Translations under genes and position numbers: made by a program
Notes under the pieces: generated by a model
The model's database searches: none
What the model saw: the letters and a program-made list of their open reading frames with translations, nothing else
Told to the model about the DNA's origin: nothing
Shown: piece by piece, positions 44,645 to 54,821 of the stretch
Position numbering within the stretch: the stretch's first letter is position 1
Layout of the letters: each line of letters starts with the position of its first letter
NCBI RefSeq assembly: GCF_011009015.1
Contig: NZ_CP048878.1
Span: 733,501-797,500, forward strand
DNA: 64,000 nt
Origin: Spartinivicinus ruber
GTDB taxonomy: Bacteria; Pseudomonadota; Gammaproteobacteria; Pseudomonadales; Zooshikellaceae
Direction: 5' to 3'

Positions 44645-46732
44645 TTACTCATCATCATCACTCGTAAAATCATAATCCATTTCGGCGGTGGGGCCTTGTA
44701 AATAATAACCCTGAATATAATTAACCCCAGCCTGCCACAAGGTTGCTAGCATGGTGGCGTTTTCTACCATGGGCACTATAGTGAGTTTGCCTTGTCCTTG
44801 TAATGAGCTGATCATGGTTTTTAAATTTTCTTGGGTTTCTGGGTTACCGATATCACCAGAGAAGCTACCATCGACTTTTACATAATGAACGGTTAAATGT
44901 TTTAAGGTGGTAAATGGGTTAATGGCACAACCAAAGTGGGTAAGTGATACTTTGCAGCGAAGCTCGTCAATGGCTTTGGTTAGTTCTTTAGCCTGCTTTA
45001 AATAAGTCGTGGCATCTTCTTCAGTTAATTGGAAGATAATTGAGTCGCCCGGCAATCTTGCTGCTTTTAGTGCCACGCTCACCCAGGGTAATAGGGTTTT
45101 ATCCTGAATAGAGGAAGCGCTTAAGTGGATAAATAGCCTGGTTTTATGACCTTTAGCGCGGTGAGAGGCTAACAGCTTGACTGATTGCAAAATTACCCAG
45201 CGATCAATTTTAGTTGCCATTTGTGACTTTTCTGCTGCAGATAAAAAGTCTTTAGGGGGCACTTCTTCGCCATTGGGGTTGATTAACCTTAGCAGTACCT
45301 CATAGTGCTCTTCGCTGTCGCCTCGAAGACTAATGACTGGCTGGAACAATAATTTGAAAGAGTTGTCTTGCAATGCTTTTTGAATCATTGCAACGACATT
45401 GCCTTCAATGGCTTGTTCTTCTAAGTCGTCTTTTGCTGTATGGAAGTGATAGTTGTTGCCGCCTTTATCTAACACTTTTTCACGTGCTCGTTGGGCACGA
45501 GCTAAAATATCTTTCGCTTTAGCGGTAGTTTCGTTGATAATCGTAATACCAATACTACAGGCGGTTTGTGCTGTTTTGCCACCTACTTCAGAAAGGTGTT
45601 CTTCAACGCTTTTATTTACTTTGGCAGCTAGCTCTGATAGTTCTGTTTGATTATCTGTAGGGATTAGGGCCAAAAATAAGTCATCACCAGAGCGGGCTAA
45701 AATACTGGGAGCGGGGATGTATTCTTTTAATAGTGTGCCTAGGTCGGCTAACACTAAGTCGGCATCAGATATCCCCATTTCAGTTCTAATTTTATCGAAG
45801 CTGTCCAGTGTGATATAAAATACGGCACCGTTACCTTTGCCACCAACCGCTTTATCAATAGCTTTATCTAACTGCTCAGAAAAATACTGTTGGTTGAATA
45901 GACCTGTTAATAAATCTTGGGTACTAATTTCTTTCAGTTTTTCTTCAAGCTCAGCATTGCCTTGGTCAACTCGGATAACAATTTGAGTACAAGGTTCACC
46001 ATCGTAAGAGGCGGGTGAGAAGCTCATTTTGGCTTTGAACTTTTCACCATTGTCTTTGATACCATGGCATGCCAGCTCTTCATCGGAGGCATTTTCAGTC
46101 GACTGATAGTTTTTTAGAAAGCGTTTAAATGCGTCTAAATCTTCTGAGGCAACCATATCAATAATAGGAACGCCAGCCAGGTCATCTGCATCGGGATAAC
46201 CGAATAGATCAACATAGGATTGGTTGGCATAGATATGCATGCCTTCATGGACGTAGGCAATCGCGTCCATAGAGCTATTAAGTAATAGCTGGCAGCGTTT
46301 TTCCGTTTCTCGTAAATTTACTTCGGCAATACGGCGTTGGCGGCGATCTTGTAAATTTTGTAGTTCCCGATTGGCGACCAGCACTAGACGTTCTTCTTCG
46401 TTATACAGCACAACATCCTTAAAACCAGTTTTTAATGCATTGGTATAGGACTCACTGTTGTACTCGTCTGCCATTAAAATAATAGGGATATCTTTATTTA
46501 ACCGGCTAATAGTTTCATTGGCAGTATCAGCATTTATTTCATCCATAGCATGGCACGCTAGTAACAGATCCCAGGTTTGGGCTTGGGTTGTTTCTTCTAA
46601 ATCATCAACAGAAGTAACCCGGTGAGCCCGAGTGGCCTGACCAGCATTGCGAAATAGACTAACCATCTGCTCGGCCTCATTTTGAGAGGCTTCGACGATC
46701 AATAAGCGAATTGTATTACTGTCGTTCTGCAT
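44645..46732 (-). CDS. fimX: FimX-like cyclic-di-GMP protein (REC-PAS-GGDEF-EAL)
   Basis: 695 residues, against about 691 for Pseudomonas FimX, with the same domain order. The receiver-like N-terminus lacks the usual phospho-Asp setting (DLLLACHAMDEIN), then PAS (150-275), a degenerate GGDEF (SGDDLF) and a degenerate EAL whose motif is EVL (YEVLLRL), as in FimX. It most likely binds cyclic-di-GMP rather than making or breaking it, and would control type IV pilus assembly at the pole. Neighbour 47009-48769 and serB support the assignment. A strong terminator lies downstream. Confidence 0.88.
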   Translation of the reverse strand: MQNDSNTIRLLIVEASQNEAEQMVSLFRNAGQATRAHRVTSVDDLEETTQAQTWDLLLACHAMDEINADTANETISRLNKDIPIILMADEYNSESYTNALKTGFKDVVLYNEEERLVLVANRELQNLQDRRQRRIAEVNLRETEKRCQLLLNSSMDAIAYVHEGMHIYANQSYVDLFGYPDADDLAGVPIIDMVASEDLDAFKRFLKNYQSTENASDEELACHGIKDNGEKFKAKMSFSPASYDGEPCTQIVIRVDQGNAELEEKLKEISTQDLLTGLFNQQYFSEQLDKAIDKAVGGKGNGAVFYITLDSFDKIRTEMGISDADLVLADLGTLLKEYIPAPSILARSGDDLFLALIPTDNQTELSELAAKVNKSVEEHLSEVGGKTAQTACSIGITIINETTAKAKDILARAQRAREKVLDKGGNNYHFHTAKDDLEEQAIEGNVVAMIQKALQDNSFKLLFQPVISLRGDSEEHYEVLLRLINPNGEEVPPKDFLSAAEKSQMATKIDRWVILQSVKLLASHRAKGHKTRLFIHLSASSIQDKTLLPWVSVALKAARLPGDSIIFQLTEEDATTYLKQAKELTKAIDELRCKVSLTHFGCAINPFTTLKHLTVHYVKVDGSFSGDIGNPETQENLKTMISSLQGQGKLTIVPMVENATMLATLWQAGVNYIQGYYLQGPTAEMDYDFTSDDDE

Positions 46733-47008
46733 AATTGCTTTAAGTTAAAGGTATACTTCAAGGCTGGTACTTGGCAATAAAGCGCCAACCTGCCGGGTTA
46801 TACGTCATTAATGGTTTAACTGACTTCGTCAATCTTATATCTGTGTGAGGTAAAATTTGTTTGTGACAACTTAGTGAAATTAACATAATACTCATCACAG
46901 ATTAAATGTTAAATGACTTAATGTTATGTTTTTTTATCCAAGCATCACTATAGGATAGGTCACTTGGCAGCGGTTGGCAGATAACAGTCCCCAATTTTAT
47001 ATGGCCAC

Positions 47009-48769
47009 TTATAGCATTTCCCATAAGCTACTAAAATCTTCATCACTACTGTCGTCTTTGCTACTGGTTTGTTTTTGGCCTTCTTTCGGTGTGTCTTGCC
47101 CGTGAAATTCAAACATTGAAAAACTCCCAGTACTGGTAATTTGCTGAACGAGCTGACCTTTGTAGATTTCTCCACCTTCGCTGAGTTTGACTTTATGACC
47201 AACCTGAAAAGGTACTTTAGGCGTAATCAAGCTAGCTGGTTGAGACAGAGCCTTAATCGGAGGAATAAAAAATGCTCGCATAAACTGGCTGTCATCATCG
47301 GTTTTTTTTAGCAAGGCAATTGCACAGGGCTTAGCATTAGGCGTTAGCAATTCGATGCCTAACTGTGCTTGTTGATCAGAATGCAATTTTATCCAGCGGA
47401 TAACAGCTAAACTCCAGTTATCGCTATTGTTTTCATGCAAACCGACTAGCTCACCTGTTTGTAATTGGTTAGGCAAATTGCCCTGCCAGTTCACACAATA
47501 ACCACCGGGGCTGCTATTAATTAAGTGAGTAGTAAATACCGGGTAAGGCTTCTTAGCTTGGCTGTCAGCTTGTTGGCTGGCTGTCGTGTTTTGGTTACCT
47601 GCTATTCGTTGAGGATTGGCTGCTGCCCCAAAGCTAGAAGACCAGGTATCAGCTGTTTTGTTATCAGGCTGTTGAGGAGCTGGAATATCTGGGCCATGAA
47701 GCCACTCTTTAAATTCATGCTCGCCAGTATAGTAGTAGTGTGTGGCACTTAAGCCAACAGTTATGGTTAGCTTACCAGAGCTACTAGCGCGCTTAAATGC
47801 CCGGTTTTGTAAAGGCCCCCAGGCTTTTACTAAGTGGTTAATTAAGTCATCAGTGAGCCCTTCTGGCACCGTCAGGGATAGGGTTTCCCGCTGCCCTGCG
47901 GGAGTATTAACAAATTCTTTCAATTTATTGCGTAATTCAGCTGGGTTAATTACCCGTTGGTTATCATTGTTTGACTCATTAGCAAGTGCCGTATGTTTGG
48001 GGCCAATATCATGGTCAAGGGCAATGATAAACTCACCATGGTGGCTGCTGGCTGGCGCTATTTCAATAATATTTCCCCATAATTCTAAACTATGAAATAT
48101 TTGGTGCAGGCTTTGCTGACGCACTTGATTTGGTCTGCTGCAACTAAGCATGATGACCCGTTTGTAACAATCTGCAATAGAAATTGCGTGTTGATAAGTA
48201 TTTTGTGGATCATCCAGTTGATGGTTAAGTATTTTCTTCTGCTCAGCCAGCAAATAGAGTTGGTTCAGCTCTAGCCAAATGCTCTGAGGAATTGGTGCAA
48301 ACAGTTGCAGCGCCTGTAATAAGTTGTGGCTTATGTCGGAGATAGCACGATGAATGGCATTAGCTAATAAAGACTGTTCTTGTGGTTTGCTGCTGGTATA
48401 CAAATTAAGTACAACATGTTTGTAACCGGTACCTAAGTGATACAATAAGGTAAGTGCTAAGTTTGCGACTTTACGTTGTTGGGGGCTGAGAACAATAACC
48501 TGACCTAAAAAATGTTGGCTGAGTTGGTGACAAACATAGTAGATGGAAGGGCGAATACTCTCCATCATCTCTTGCCGGGTTTCTGGGGCTACTTTCAATT
48601 GGTTTAACTCTACCGCTGCATGATAAAGTTGTTTGGACATCATCCCTAGGTTGGCCCTTGGTAGGTCATTAAGCCAAGCCTCTATTTTTCGCACATTAAT
48701 GGGTGCGAAAGACAGCATGGTGCGTACTTGTTTAGGCACTTTTAGTGCTGGAGAGGTGATTCCATTCAT
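47009..48769 (-). CDS. Conserved fimX-neighbour protein (PA4958-like position)
   Basis: About 586 residues from ATG 48769 (start uncertain; GTG 48826 adds 19 residues without a better ribosome site). The N-terminal half is helical (LPRANLGMMSKQLYHAAVEL; TLLYHLGTGYKHVVLNL). The C-terminal half is beta-rich, with a Ser/Gln-rich linker near 390-410. The C-terminal strands (GGYCVNWQGNLPNQLQTGELVGL, LAVIRWIKLHSDQQAQLGIELL) resemble a PilZ-like barrel, but I see no certain RxxxR site. In Pseudomonas a gene at this position follows fimX. Role in cyclic-di-GMP or pilus control is inference. Confidence 0.65.
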   Translation of the reverse strand: MNGITSPALKVPKQVRTMLSFAPINVRKIEAWLNDLPRANLGMMSKQLYHAAVELNQLKVAPETRQEMMESIRPSIYYVCHQLSQHFLGQVIVLSPQQRKVANLALTLLYHLGTGYKHVVLNLYTSSKPQEQSLLANAIHRAISDISHNLLQALQLFAPIPQSIWLELNQLYLLAEQKKILNHQLDDPQNTYQHAISIADCYKRVIMLSCSRPNQVRQQSLHQIFHSLELWGNIIEIAPASSHHGEFIIALDHDIGPKHTALANESNNDNQRVINPAELRNKLKEFVNTPAGQRETLSLTVPEGLTDDLINHLVKAWGPLQNRAFKRASSSGKLTITVGLSATHYYYTGEHEFKEWLHGPDIPAPQQPDNKTADTWSSSFGAAANPQRIAGNQNTTASQQADSQAKKPYPVFTTHLINSSPGGYCVNWQGNLPNQLQTGELVGLHENNSDNWSLAVIRWIKLHSDQQAQLGIELLTPNAKPCAIALLKKTDDDSQFMRAFFIPPIKALSQPASLITPKVPFQVGHKVKLSEGGEIYKGQLVQQITSTGSFSMFEFHGQDTPKEGQKQTSSKDDSSDEDFSSLWEML

Positions 48770-49045
48770 GGACGCAAAGCAGCCGGTATTATATTTGTCG
48801 TTGTTATTACTATTTATATAGACCACATTCGCTGGGAGCCCTGAATAAAATTAAGATTAAATTATCGACAATGATTAGCTAATAATCATAATTGGCAGTT
48901 AAAGGCTAATAGTTAAAGTGCTCTGTCGTGAGCGTTTACTTAGTGTTGAATTTTTATGACAAACAGCAGGTTGTATCTGCACCCTACAAATAAGTAAATA
49001 TTTACAAATAGAGTGCGATATTGAATAAAGGTGTGACTGTTGAGA

Positions 49046-50074
49046 TTATAAGGCGGGTAAAATAGGCAGTTTAGTTGGTGCGCCTGCCTGTTCTCTAGCA
49101 AGCTTGGGCACTAGATAACCTGGGCATTGTTTAAGCATATTACCCACTAGCTGCTTAGCTGTAAGCTCTGACAACTCAAAGTGGGCTGCACCTGATACCC
49201 GATCTAAGAGAAACAGATAGTAGGGAAGCACACCTTGCTGGAATAAGGTTTCACTGAGTTGTATTTGAGTTTCCAGCTGGTCATTAATACCTTTGAGTAA
49301 AACCGCTTGATTAAGCAGAGTGACATTATGCTGCTTTAATTTTTGTAAAGCTGCTCTAACATCTTGATCGATTTCGTTTGGGTGATTGCAGTGAATCACC
49401 ATCACAGGCTGAAGTCGGGTACCTGTAAACCAGCGAATCATTTCATCAGTAATCCGTTGGGGAATCATAATGGGTAATCGGCTGTGGATTCGTAGCCGTT
49501 TGACGTGAGGGATATCTGCAATGGACTCAACTAACCACGCCAGCCGTTTATCATTAACGGCAAGTGGATCACCGCCACTGAAGATTACTTCGCTGATACT
49601 ATTATCGTTAGTGATATACTCCAGCGCAGATTGCCACTGTTGAGTATTCGGACGGTTGTCCTCATACGGGAAATGGCGTCGAAAACAGTAACGGCAGTTA
49701 ACAGCGCAGCTGGTGCCAACAATAAGCAACAGGCGGCCCTGATATTTGTGGATAATTCCTTTAGCCACATTTTTATCTTGTTCGCCTAATGGATCGGTAG
49801 TAAAGCCAGGCTGGGGGGCAAGCTCTTGTGCAGTGGGCAACACCTGTAGTAGTAATGGGTCATCCCAGTTGCCAGGCTCTATTCTATTAATAAAGGGCAA
49901 AGGTACTCGTAAGGGGAACTGTTGAGTTGCTTCAATATGTGGCGGCGCTTCAGCTGGGTTTAAGCGTAATAAATTAAATAATTCATCGGCATTAGTGACA
50001 ACACTGGACAAAATCTGTTGCCAGCGACTACTTGTAAAATGGGTATCTACACTGGCAGCGGTTCGAGTTATCAT
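49046..50074 (-). CDS. epmB: EF-P beta-lysylation protein (lysine 2,3-aminomutase type)
   Basis: 342 residues. It is a radical-SAM enzyme with the CAVNCRYCFRRHF (CxxxCxxC) cluster motif and lysine-aminomutase-like context (VIFSGGDPL, LLNQAVLLKGIND). EpmB converts lysine to beta-lysine for EF-P modification. It is divergent from efp, with only 31 bp between starts, which suggests a shared regulatory region. Starts MITRTAASVDTHF. Confidence 0.95.
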   Translation of the reverse strand: MITRTAASVDTHFTSSRWQQILSSVVTNADELFNLLRLNPAEAPPHIEATQQFPLRVPLPFINRIEPGNWDDPLLLQVLPTAQELAPQPGFTTDPLGEQDKNVAKGIIHKYQGRLLLIVGTSCAVNCRYCFRRHFPYEDNRPNTQQWQSALEYITNDNSISEVIFSGGDPLAVNDKRLAWLVESIADIPHVKRLRIHSRLPIMIPQRITDEMIRWFTGTRLQPVMVIHCNHPNEIDQDVRAALQKLKQHNVTLLNQAVLLKGINDQLETQIQLSETLFQQGVLPYYLFLLDRVSGAAHFELSELTAKQLVGNMLKQCPGYLVPKLAREQAGAPTKLPILPAL

Positions 50075-50105
50075 AGGTGCTTACTAAAACTTGTGGTGAG
50101 GAAAA

Positions 50106-50678
50106 ATGGCAAGCTATTCTACCAATGAATTTCGTTCAGGTCTCAAAGTATTACTGGACGGAGAGCCTTGCTCGATATTAGAGAACGAATTTGTTAAGCC
50201 TGGCAAAGGCCAAGCTTTTAACCGAGTTAAGTTGCGTAACCTAAACACTGGTCGGGTATGGGAAAGAACCTTCAAATCTGGAGAAAGTCTGGAAGGGGCT
50301 GACGTTATTGATGTGGATATGGAGTACCTGTACTCTGATGGCGAATTTTATCACTTCATGATGACTGATGGCTCTTATGAGCAGTACGCTGCTGATACTA
50401 AAGCGGTAGGTGATACGGTTAATTGGCTAAAAGAGCAAGACGTGTACACCATTACATTGTACAACGGCAGCCCTATTTCTGTTACGCCCCCGAACTTTGT
50501 TATTTTAGAAGTTGCCCAAACTGACCCAGGTTTAAAAGGTGATACAGCTCAGGGTGGAACTAAGCCTGCAACATTGAGCACGGGTGCGGTTGTAAAAGTA
50601 CCTTTGTTTGTGAATGAAGGTGATGTACTGAAAATCGATACACGTACTGGCGAATACGTTAGCCGTGCCACTAAGTAG
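50106..50678 (+). CDS. efp: Translation elongation factor P
   Basis: 190 residues. Lys34 in [15 protein letters not shown] is the residue beta-lysylated by EpmA. KOW-like N-terminal domain, then two OB-type domains, ending SRATK. EF-P relieves ribosomes stalled at polyproline. The gene sits between epmB (divergent) and epmA (79 bp downstream). Shine-Dalgarno GAGG lies 7 nt before the ATG. Confidence 0.97.
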   Translation: MASYSTNEFRSGLKVLLDGEPCSILENEFVKPGKGQAFNRVKLRNLNTGRVWERTFKSGESLEGADVIDVDMEYLYSDGEFYHFMMTDGSYEQYAADTKAVGDTVNWLKEQDVYTITLYNGSPISVTPPNFVILEVAQTDPGLKGDTAQGGTKPATLSTGAVVKVPLFVNEGDVLKIDTRTGEYVSRATK

Positions 50679-50757
50679 CTTCTCATTTTAATACGTAACC
50701 CAAGGATGGGTGCTTGCTGCCAAACTTTGTAGCGCCCCATCTCCACAGAGAAATCCC

Positions 50758-51747
50758 ATGACCCAACAATTTTGGCAACCTTCTGCCCCATTAGCCAATA
50801 TCAAATTAAGAGCAGATATCCTCAAGGGGGTTAGAGATTACTTTGCTAATGAGAAAGTCATAGAGGTGGAAACACCAATATTGTCACAGGCATCGGTCAC
50901 GGATATTCACTTAGATAGCTTTGTTACGCATTTTAAGCCTATTGGTGAGCCTGATGGAAAAACGCTTTACTTGCATACATCGCCTGAGTTTCATATGAAG
51001 CGAGTGCTGGCTGCGTTTCATGAAGATATATATCAAATTTGTCATGTATTTCGAAATGGTGAGGCTGGTGGTAAGCATAACCCAGAGTTTACTATGCTGG
51101 AGTGGTATCGAATTGGTTTAGATCACCACCAGTTAATGGATGATATGACCAAACTGTTGTCATCAATTGTTGATTTTACCGAACTAAGAAGAGTGTCTTA
51201 CCAGCAAGTATTTGAAGAACATTTAGGGATTAATCCCCATCGGACAGCAACACAAAAATTAGAAAAAATTGTCCATGAAAAAATTGATGATCATTTAGTT
51301 GGCCTAGAAAGAAACTCGTTATTGGATTTATTATTTACCCACTATATTGAGCCTAGTTTGGGCTGGGCAGCAGAAAATAAGCTGGCAGGTGTCTATGTAT
51401 ATGACTTTCCAGCCTCTATGGCTGCATTAGCGAGAGTAGATACTGATGTTGATAACCAGCAAGTGGCTAGTCGCTTTGAGCTATTTATTAACGGAGTTGA
51501 ACTGGCTAATGGTTATCATGAATTAGTTGATGGTATTGAACAGGCCAAGCGATTTAAGCACGATCAAAATAAGCGTAAAGAATTAGGTTATCCGCAAAAC
51601 CCACATGATGAGCATTTATTAACTGCATTAGCTGAAGGACTACCTGATTGTGCAGGTGTGGCGATTGGTGTTGATCGGTTATTAATGCTATTGGCAGGCA
51701 CCCAAGAAATTGCTGATGTTATTGCGTTTGATTTTGAGCGATCTTGA
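50758..51747 (+). CDS. epmA: EF-P lysyl ligase (GenX/PoxA, truncated LysRS-like)
   Basis: 329 residues from ATG 50758; the frame from 50710 adds 16 unlikely residues. It has class II synthetase motifs (FRNGEAGGKHNPEFTMLEWY; ELANGYHELVDG; GVAIGVDRLLMLLAG) and lacks the N-terminal anticodon domain of LysRS. It attaches beta-lysine to Lys34 of EF-P. Same strand as efp, and ends at a strong terminator. With epmB and efp the pathway is complete except for EpmC, which is not seen here. Confidence 0.95.
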   Translation: MTQQFWQPSAPLANIKLRADILKGVRDYFANEKVIEVETPILSQASVTDIHLDSFVTHFKPIGEPDGKTLYLHTSPEFHMKRVLAAFHEDIYQICHVFRNGEAGGKHNPEFTMLEWYRIGLDHHQLMDDMTKLLSSIVDFTELRRVSYQQVFEEHLGINPHRTATQKLEKIVHEKIDDHLVGLERNSLLDLLFTHYIEPSLGWAAENKLAGVYVYDFPASMAALARVDTDVDNQQVASRFELFINGVELANGYHELVDGIEQAKRFKHDQNKRKELGYPQNPHDEHLLTALAEGLPDCAGVAIGVDRLLMLLAGTQEIADVIAFDFERS

Positions 51748-51757
51748 TGTGCTACTT

Positions 51758-51788
51758 AAAGCGAGTGAAGCTGTTATCCACTCGCTTT
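51758..51788 (+). terminator. Intrinsic terminator after epmA
   Basis: AAAGCGAGTG (51758-51767) and CACTCGCTTT (51779-51788) pair over 11 nt, followed by further T residues. Confidence 0.85.
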
Positions 51789-51815
51789 TTTATAAGTAAG
51801 CGCTTCTATGGCTTG

Positions 51816-53162
51816 TTATTTTAGGCCAACGACTAACGTGCTATGTTTTAGCTCAGGGTATAGTTGGTTAATAAGCGAGTAAGTAAACTGTTTAAAATGT
51901 TGCTCATTGTTAAAATGGAATTCCCCATAGTTTGGATCAAACAGTGTGTATCCTGTTGTTTTATTTTGAGCAGTGGCTGACACTTTAACGGCCAGGCCAT
52001 GTCCGCCACCTTTACCACTGTGAATACCAAGATAATATAATCCAGGCTTACTAATAGCACTTAAATCAGCTCCCTTGGTGGTATCTGATTTTTGAATATC
52101 CATCGATAATTGATAATTTTTAAAATAATCCATTAACGCATAAAAACCATGAGGTACATCAGCAGACCAATGTGCATCGGTGTTTTTATTTCCAGAGTGC
52201 CCGCCATAGTAACGAATGGCTAAATTCATTACTTCCTCGTGGCCGTCGGTGTGACCATCAGCCTTGATGCCATCATTAAAGCCGATATCTTCATAGAAAT
52301 TGATGTTGGCATGTTGAGTAGTCAGCCATTTTGCTGAAAGGGCGGCACAAATACCCACTTTGCCAAACGTTCTGTTACCAAGAAACAGGTTTTGCTGGAA
52401 AGGGGTTATCTGTTTTGCATTGCTTTTTTGTGCTGTAACCACACCGGGGTTAACCAAAGTGCCCAGTGAATCAATGGAGTCCATTAGTTTACCAATGTTA
52501 ATAGGACCATCATCTTTAAATTCTGGGTACCTATGTAGAATATAACTTTCTGCTTGGGGTGAGAAAGCATTAACGATAGCTTCACGAATGTCTGCATTAC
52601 ATCTTGGTCGGTTATTAAATTTAAGTCCTAGCTGTAACTCAAGAAGCTCTTTTGTTATTTCTTCAAGTTGCTTATTAAACTGTTTTTTTTGCACTAAGCT
52701 GGTTAGTTCTGTTTGTATTTCATCTCTTCTTTTTTTCTCAAAAGCTTGATAGTTTGGGTCTGATAATTGTTTTTGCTCTTTAATAGCAGTTTTTAGTTGT
52801 GGAATTAATTTGCCTCTTTGTTTTACTTCTTTGGGCTGTTTTTTTATCCAAAGCTCAAGCGCTTGTTCAAGTTGTTGCAATTGTTTGGGGTTTTGGCTTG
52901 TTTGAGTAAGTTTTATTTCTTTTTTTAGACTTTTAAGTTCGGGGCTTTGTTTGTGGAGGTTTAGTCTAAAAACAGATTTGCGAAAGGTATTATTACCCGC
53001 ATCAAGCAGCGATATAGAACAGCCCAATGGAGATAGCGTTCGATTGCCGTCAGTAGCTTTCAAAACTGATGGTGGTTGATTGTTGATCAGGTGTGTGGAT
53101 AGGCCACCTACGCTTGTCGTATACGTCATAGTTCCCGTTCTAGTTATCTTTGGTGTTTGCAA
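51816..53162 (-). CDS. YopT-like (peptidase C58-type) cysteine protease candidate
   Basis: 448 residues. A polar N-terminal region and long charged helical/coiled region (about 75-190) precede a papain-like domain. Candidate triad: Cys272 in GICAALSAKWL, His388 in GGGHGLAVK, Asp409 in LFDPNYGEFHF. The order and spacing (116 and 21 residues) are close to YopT (C139/H258/D274) and AvrPphB. These enzymes are delivered to host cells and cut prenylated GTPases or kinases. No signal peptide or secretion gene is seen here. The effector idea is inference; the catalytic layout is seen. Confidence 0.65.
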   Translation of the reverse strand: MQTPKITRTGTMTYTTSVGGLSTHLINNQPPSVLKATDGNRTLSPLGCSISLLDAGNNTFRKSVFRLNLHKQSPELKSLKKEIKLTQTSQNPKQLQQLEQALELWIKKQPKEVKQRGKLIPQLKTAIKEQKQLSDPNYQAFEKKRRDEIQTELTSLVQKKQFNKQLEEITKELLELQLGLKFNNRPRCNADIREAIVNAFSPQAESYILHRYPEFKDDGPINIGKLMDSIDSLGTLVNPGVVTAQKSNAKQITPFQQNLFLGNRTFGKVGICAALSAKWLTTQHANINFYEDIGFNDGIKADGHTDGHEEVMNLAIRYYGGHSGNKNTDAHWSADVPHGFYALMDYFKNYQLSMDIQKSDTTKGADLSAISKPGLYYLGIHSGKGGGHGLAVKVSATAQNKTTGYTLFDPNYGEFHFNNEQHFKQFTYSLINQLYPELKHSTLVVGLK

Positions 53163-53392
53163 ATAGTAACCCGACGTACTTAATTAAACTTGTGCAATTA
53201 ATTAGTTTTTTTTAGAAAAGTTAACTGTAGTTGGTATGTGAGTCTTGTTTTGATGTTTTGTTGTACTATCAAGCTAGGTGAGTGCTTATAGAAGCTAACT
53301 GATGAGTAGGGTATTTTTTGAGGGAAGGATTGGGTGAAAAAGCGTCAGTTAGTTGAAGCTTATATTGCAAAATTTTAAATTAAGGTAATGAA

Positions 53393-53875
53393 ATGGATAA
53401 ATATATAATAAAAAAAACAGAAATTGATAATATGGAAGGGTTAAATAAAACCCATTTCTTAAATACCAATGCCAAGCGCATTAATAAATCATTAGGAGAT
53501 TTAACGGGATTAACCGGGCTTGGTTTTCATCTTATTGAAGTGCCTCCTGGTGCTGAGAGCACAGAGCTTCATGCTCATAAGTTTGAAGAAGAATGTGTGT
53601 ATATTCTCGAAGGAGAGGCATTAGCCGTTATTGGGAGTGAATCTACTAAAGTCAGTGCAGGGGATTTTATAGGCTATAGAGCTGATGGCCTCGCTCATAC
53701 CTTGAAAAACACAGGTAGTCTCTTGCTTAAATGCATTGTTGCTGGGCAGCGTTTAAATCATGATGTGGCTGATTACCCTAATCAAAATAAACGCATCTAT
53801 CGTAATGCAGGTCAGCCATGGGATTTGGTCAACCTTGATAATATAGAGCATCCTCAGGCGGGTAAGAAATATTAG
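53393..53875 (+). CDS. Cupin-domain protein
   Basis: 160 residues. The cupin barrel shows motif 1 (LHAHKFEEECVYILEGEA) and motif 2 (VSAGDFIGYRADGLAHTLKN), with His and Glu residues suited to metal. The ATG follows AAGGTAATGAA-type sequence (GGTAATGAA) with a modest ribosome site. No other domain is present. It may be a small metal-dependent isomerase or sugar-binding protein; the substrate is unknown. It is monocistronic. Confidence 0.85.
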   Translation: MDKYIIKKTEIDNMEGLNKTHFLNTNAKRINKSLGDLTGLTGLGFHLIEVPPGAESTELHAHKFEEECVYILEGEALAVIGSESTKVSAGDFIGYRADGLAHTLKNTGSLLLKCIVAGQRLNHDVADYPNQNKRIYRNAGQPWDLVNLDNIEHPQAGKKY

Positions 53876-54043
53876 CGATAACCTATGTTGGTTGTACGTT
53901 AATTGTTCAGAACTAAGTAAGAACAAGGGGTAGAGTTGGTATTTAATATGTATTAACATCCGCGCCTCGTAAAATGCTGTGTTTGCCTGTTGAGCTTATA
54001 TTGCATTTCGTGCCGCTTTTTATTTATCCAACGAGGTATATTG

Positions 54044-54703
54044 ATGTATAGGTTGGCTTTTGTTGCTTTAGCATTATCAATTTTGTCTGGCTGTGTAACT
54101 CCAATTCCCCTTAATGAACAGGCCCCTTCAGTTGAGTATGTAACCAAAGATAAAGTACTTATTGCTGTAGTAGATGAAAGAAAACGAGTAAAAAAAGGAA
54201 AGCCAAAAGATTTTGTGGGGTTAGCTCATGCATCCTTTGGTATTCCTGTTGACTGGCATGTAAAGCAGGTGTTGGCTACAGAAAAAGAAGATAAAGAACG
54301 TAATTTATCTGAGTTTTTAGCTCATCGTGTAGTTACTGGATTAAATAATAAAGGTTGGGCTTCACAAGCAATAGCGCTTAATAGTGTGCCTAGCGCTGCT
54401 GAAGCAAAGAGTTTACTTTCAAAAGATCAAGCCAATAAATTATTTGTGTTGCTATTAAATGAATGGTATTTCAGTATTAACCTAAATTGGGTATCCTCAT
54501 TTAATTTTGATACAGACTCTAATGTCTATGTTTATCAATATGAGCAAGGCAAAACTTTGGAAAAAAACTTTGCTGGACGTGATGTTATAGAAGAGGAAGC
54601 AGGAGATTCACCACAAAATAAAGTATTGCAAGCATATCGTGATCAGTTGGCCGAAATTTTAAGTGACAAAGAAGTTCAGGCGGCACTGACTGAAAGCAAT
54701 TGA
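54044..54703 (+). CDS. Hypothetical lipoprotein
   Basis: About 219 residues from ATG 54044, with GAGG 7 nt upstream. The N-terminus is a lipobox signal peptide (LAFVALALSILSGCVT). The mature part begins APSVEYVTKDKVLIAVVDERKRVKKG and alternates helix and strand (KLFVLLLNEWYFSINLNWVSSFNFDTD), as in several conserved proteobacterial lipoproteins of unknown role. A longer frame from 53990 is rejected. A small hairpin follows the stop. Confidence 0.75.
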   Translation: MYRLAFVALALSILSGCVTPIPLNEQAPSVEYVTKDKVLIAVVDERKRVKKGKPKDFVGLAHASFGIPVDWHVKQVLATEKEDKERNLSEFLAHRVVTGLNNKGWASQAIALNSVPSAAEAKSLLSKDQANKLFVLLLNEWYFSINLNWVSSFNFDTDSNVYVYQYEQGKTLEKNFAGRDVIEEEAGDSPQNKVLQAYRDQLAEILSDKEVQAALTESN

Positions 54704-54748
54704 TGGCATACGAAGTAAGGTCGAAATAGCTACTAAAAAAGTAAAGAA

Positions 54749-54764
54749 GCCTTAACATTAAGGC
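54749..54764. terminator. Short hairpin between convergent genes
   Basis: GCCTTAA (54749-54755) and TTAAGGC (54758-54764) with a 2-nt centre, so effectively a 6-bp stem with a 4-nt loop. It lies between the lipoprotein and the convergent KfrA-like gene. Weak T run. Confidence 0.4.
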
Positions 54765-54821
54765 CTCTATTAAAAAACTCATCCAGCTTTTGGTAACGTT
54801 CCACTTTCAAGAGGCTGTTAT

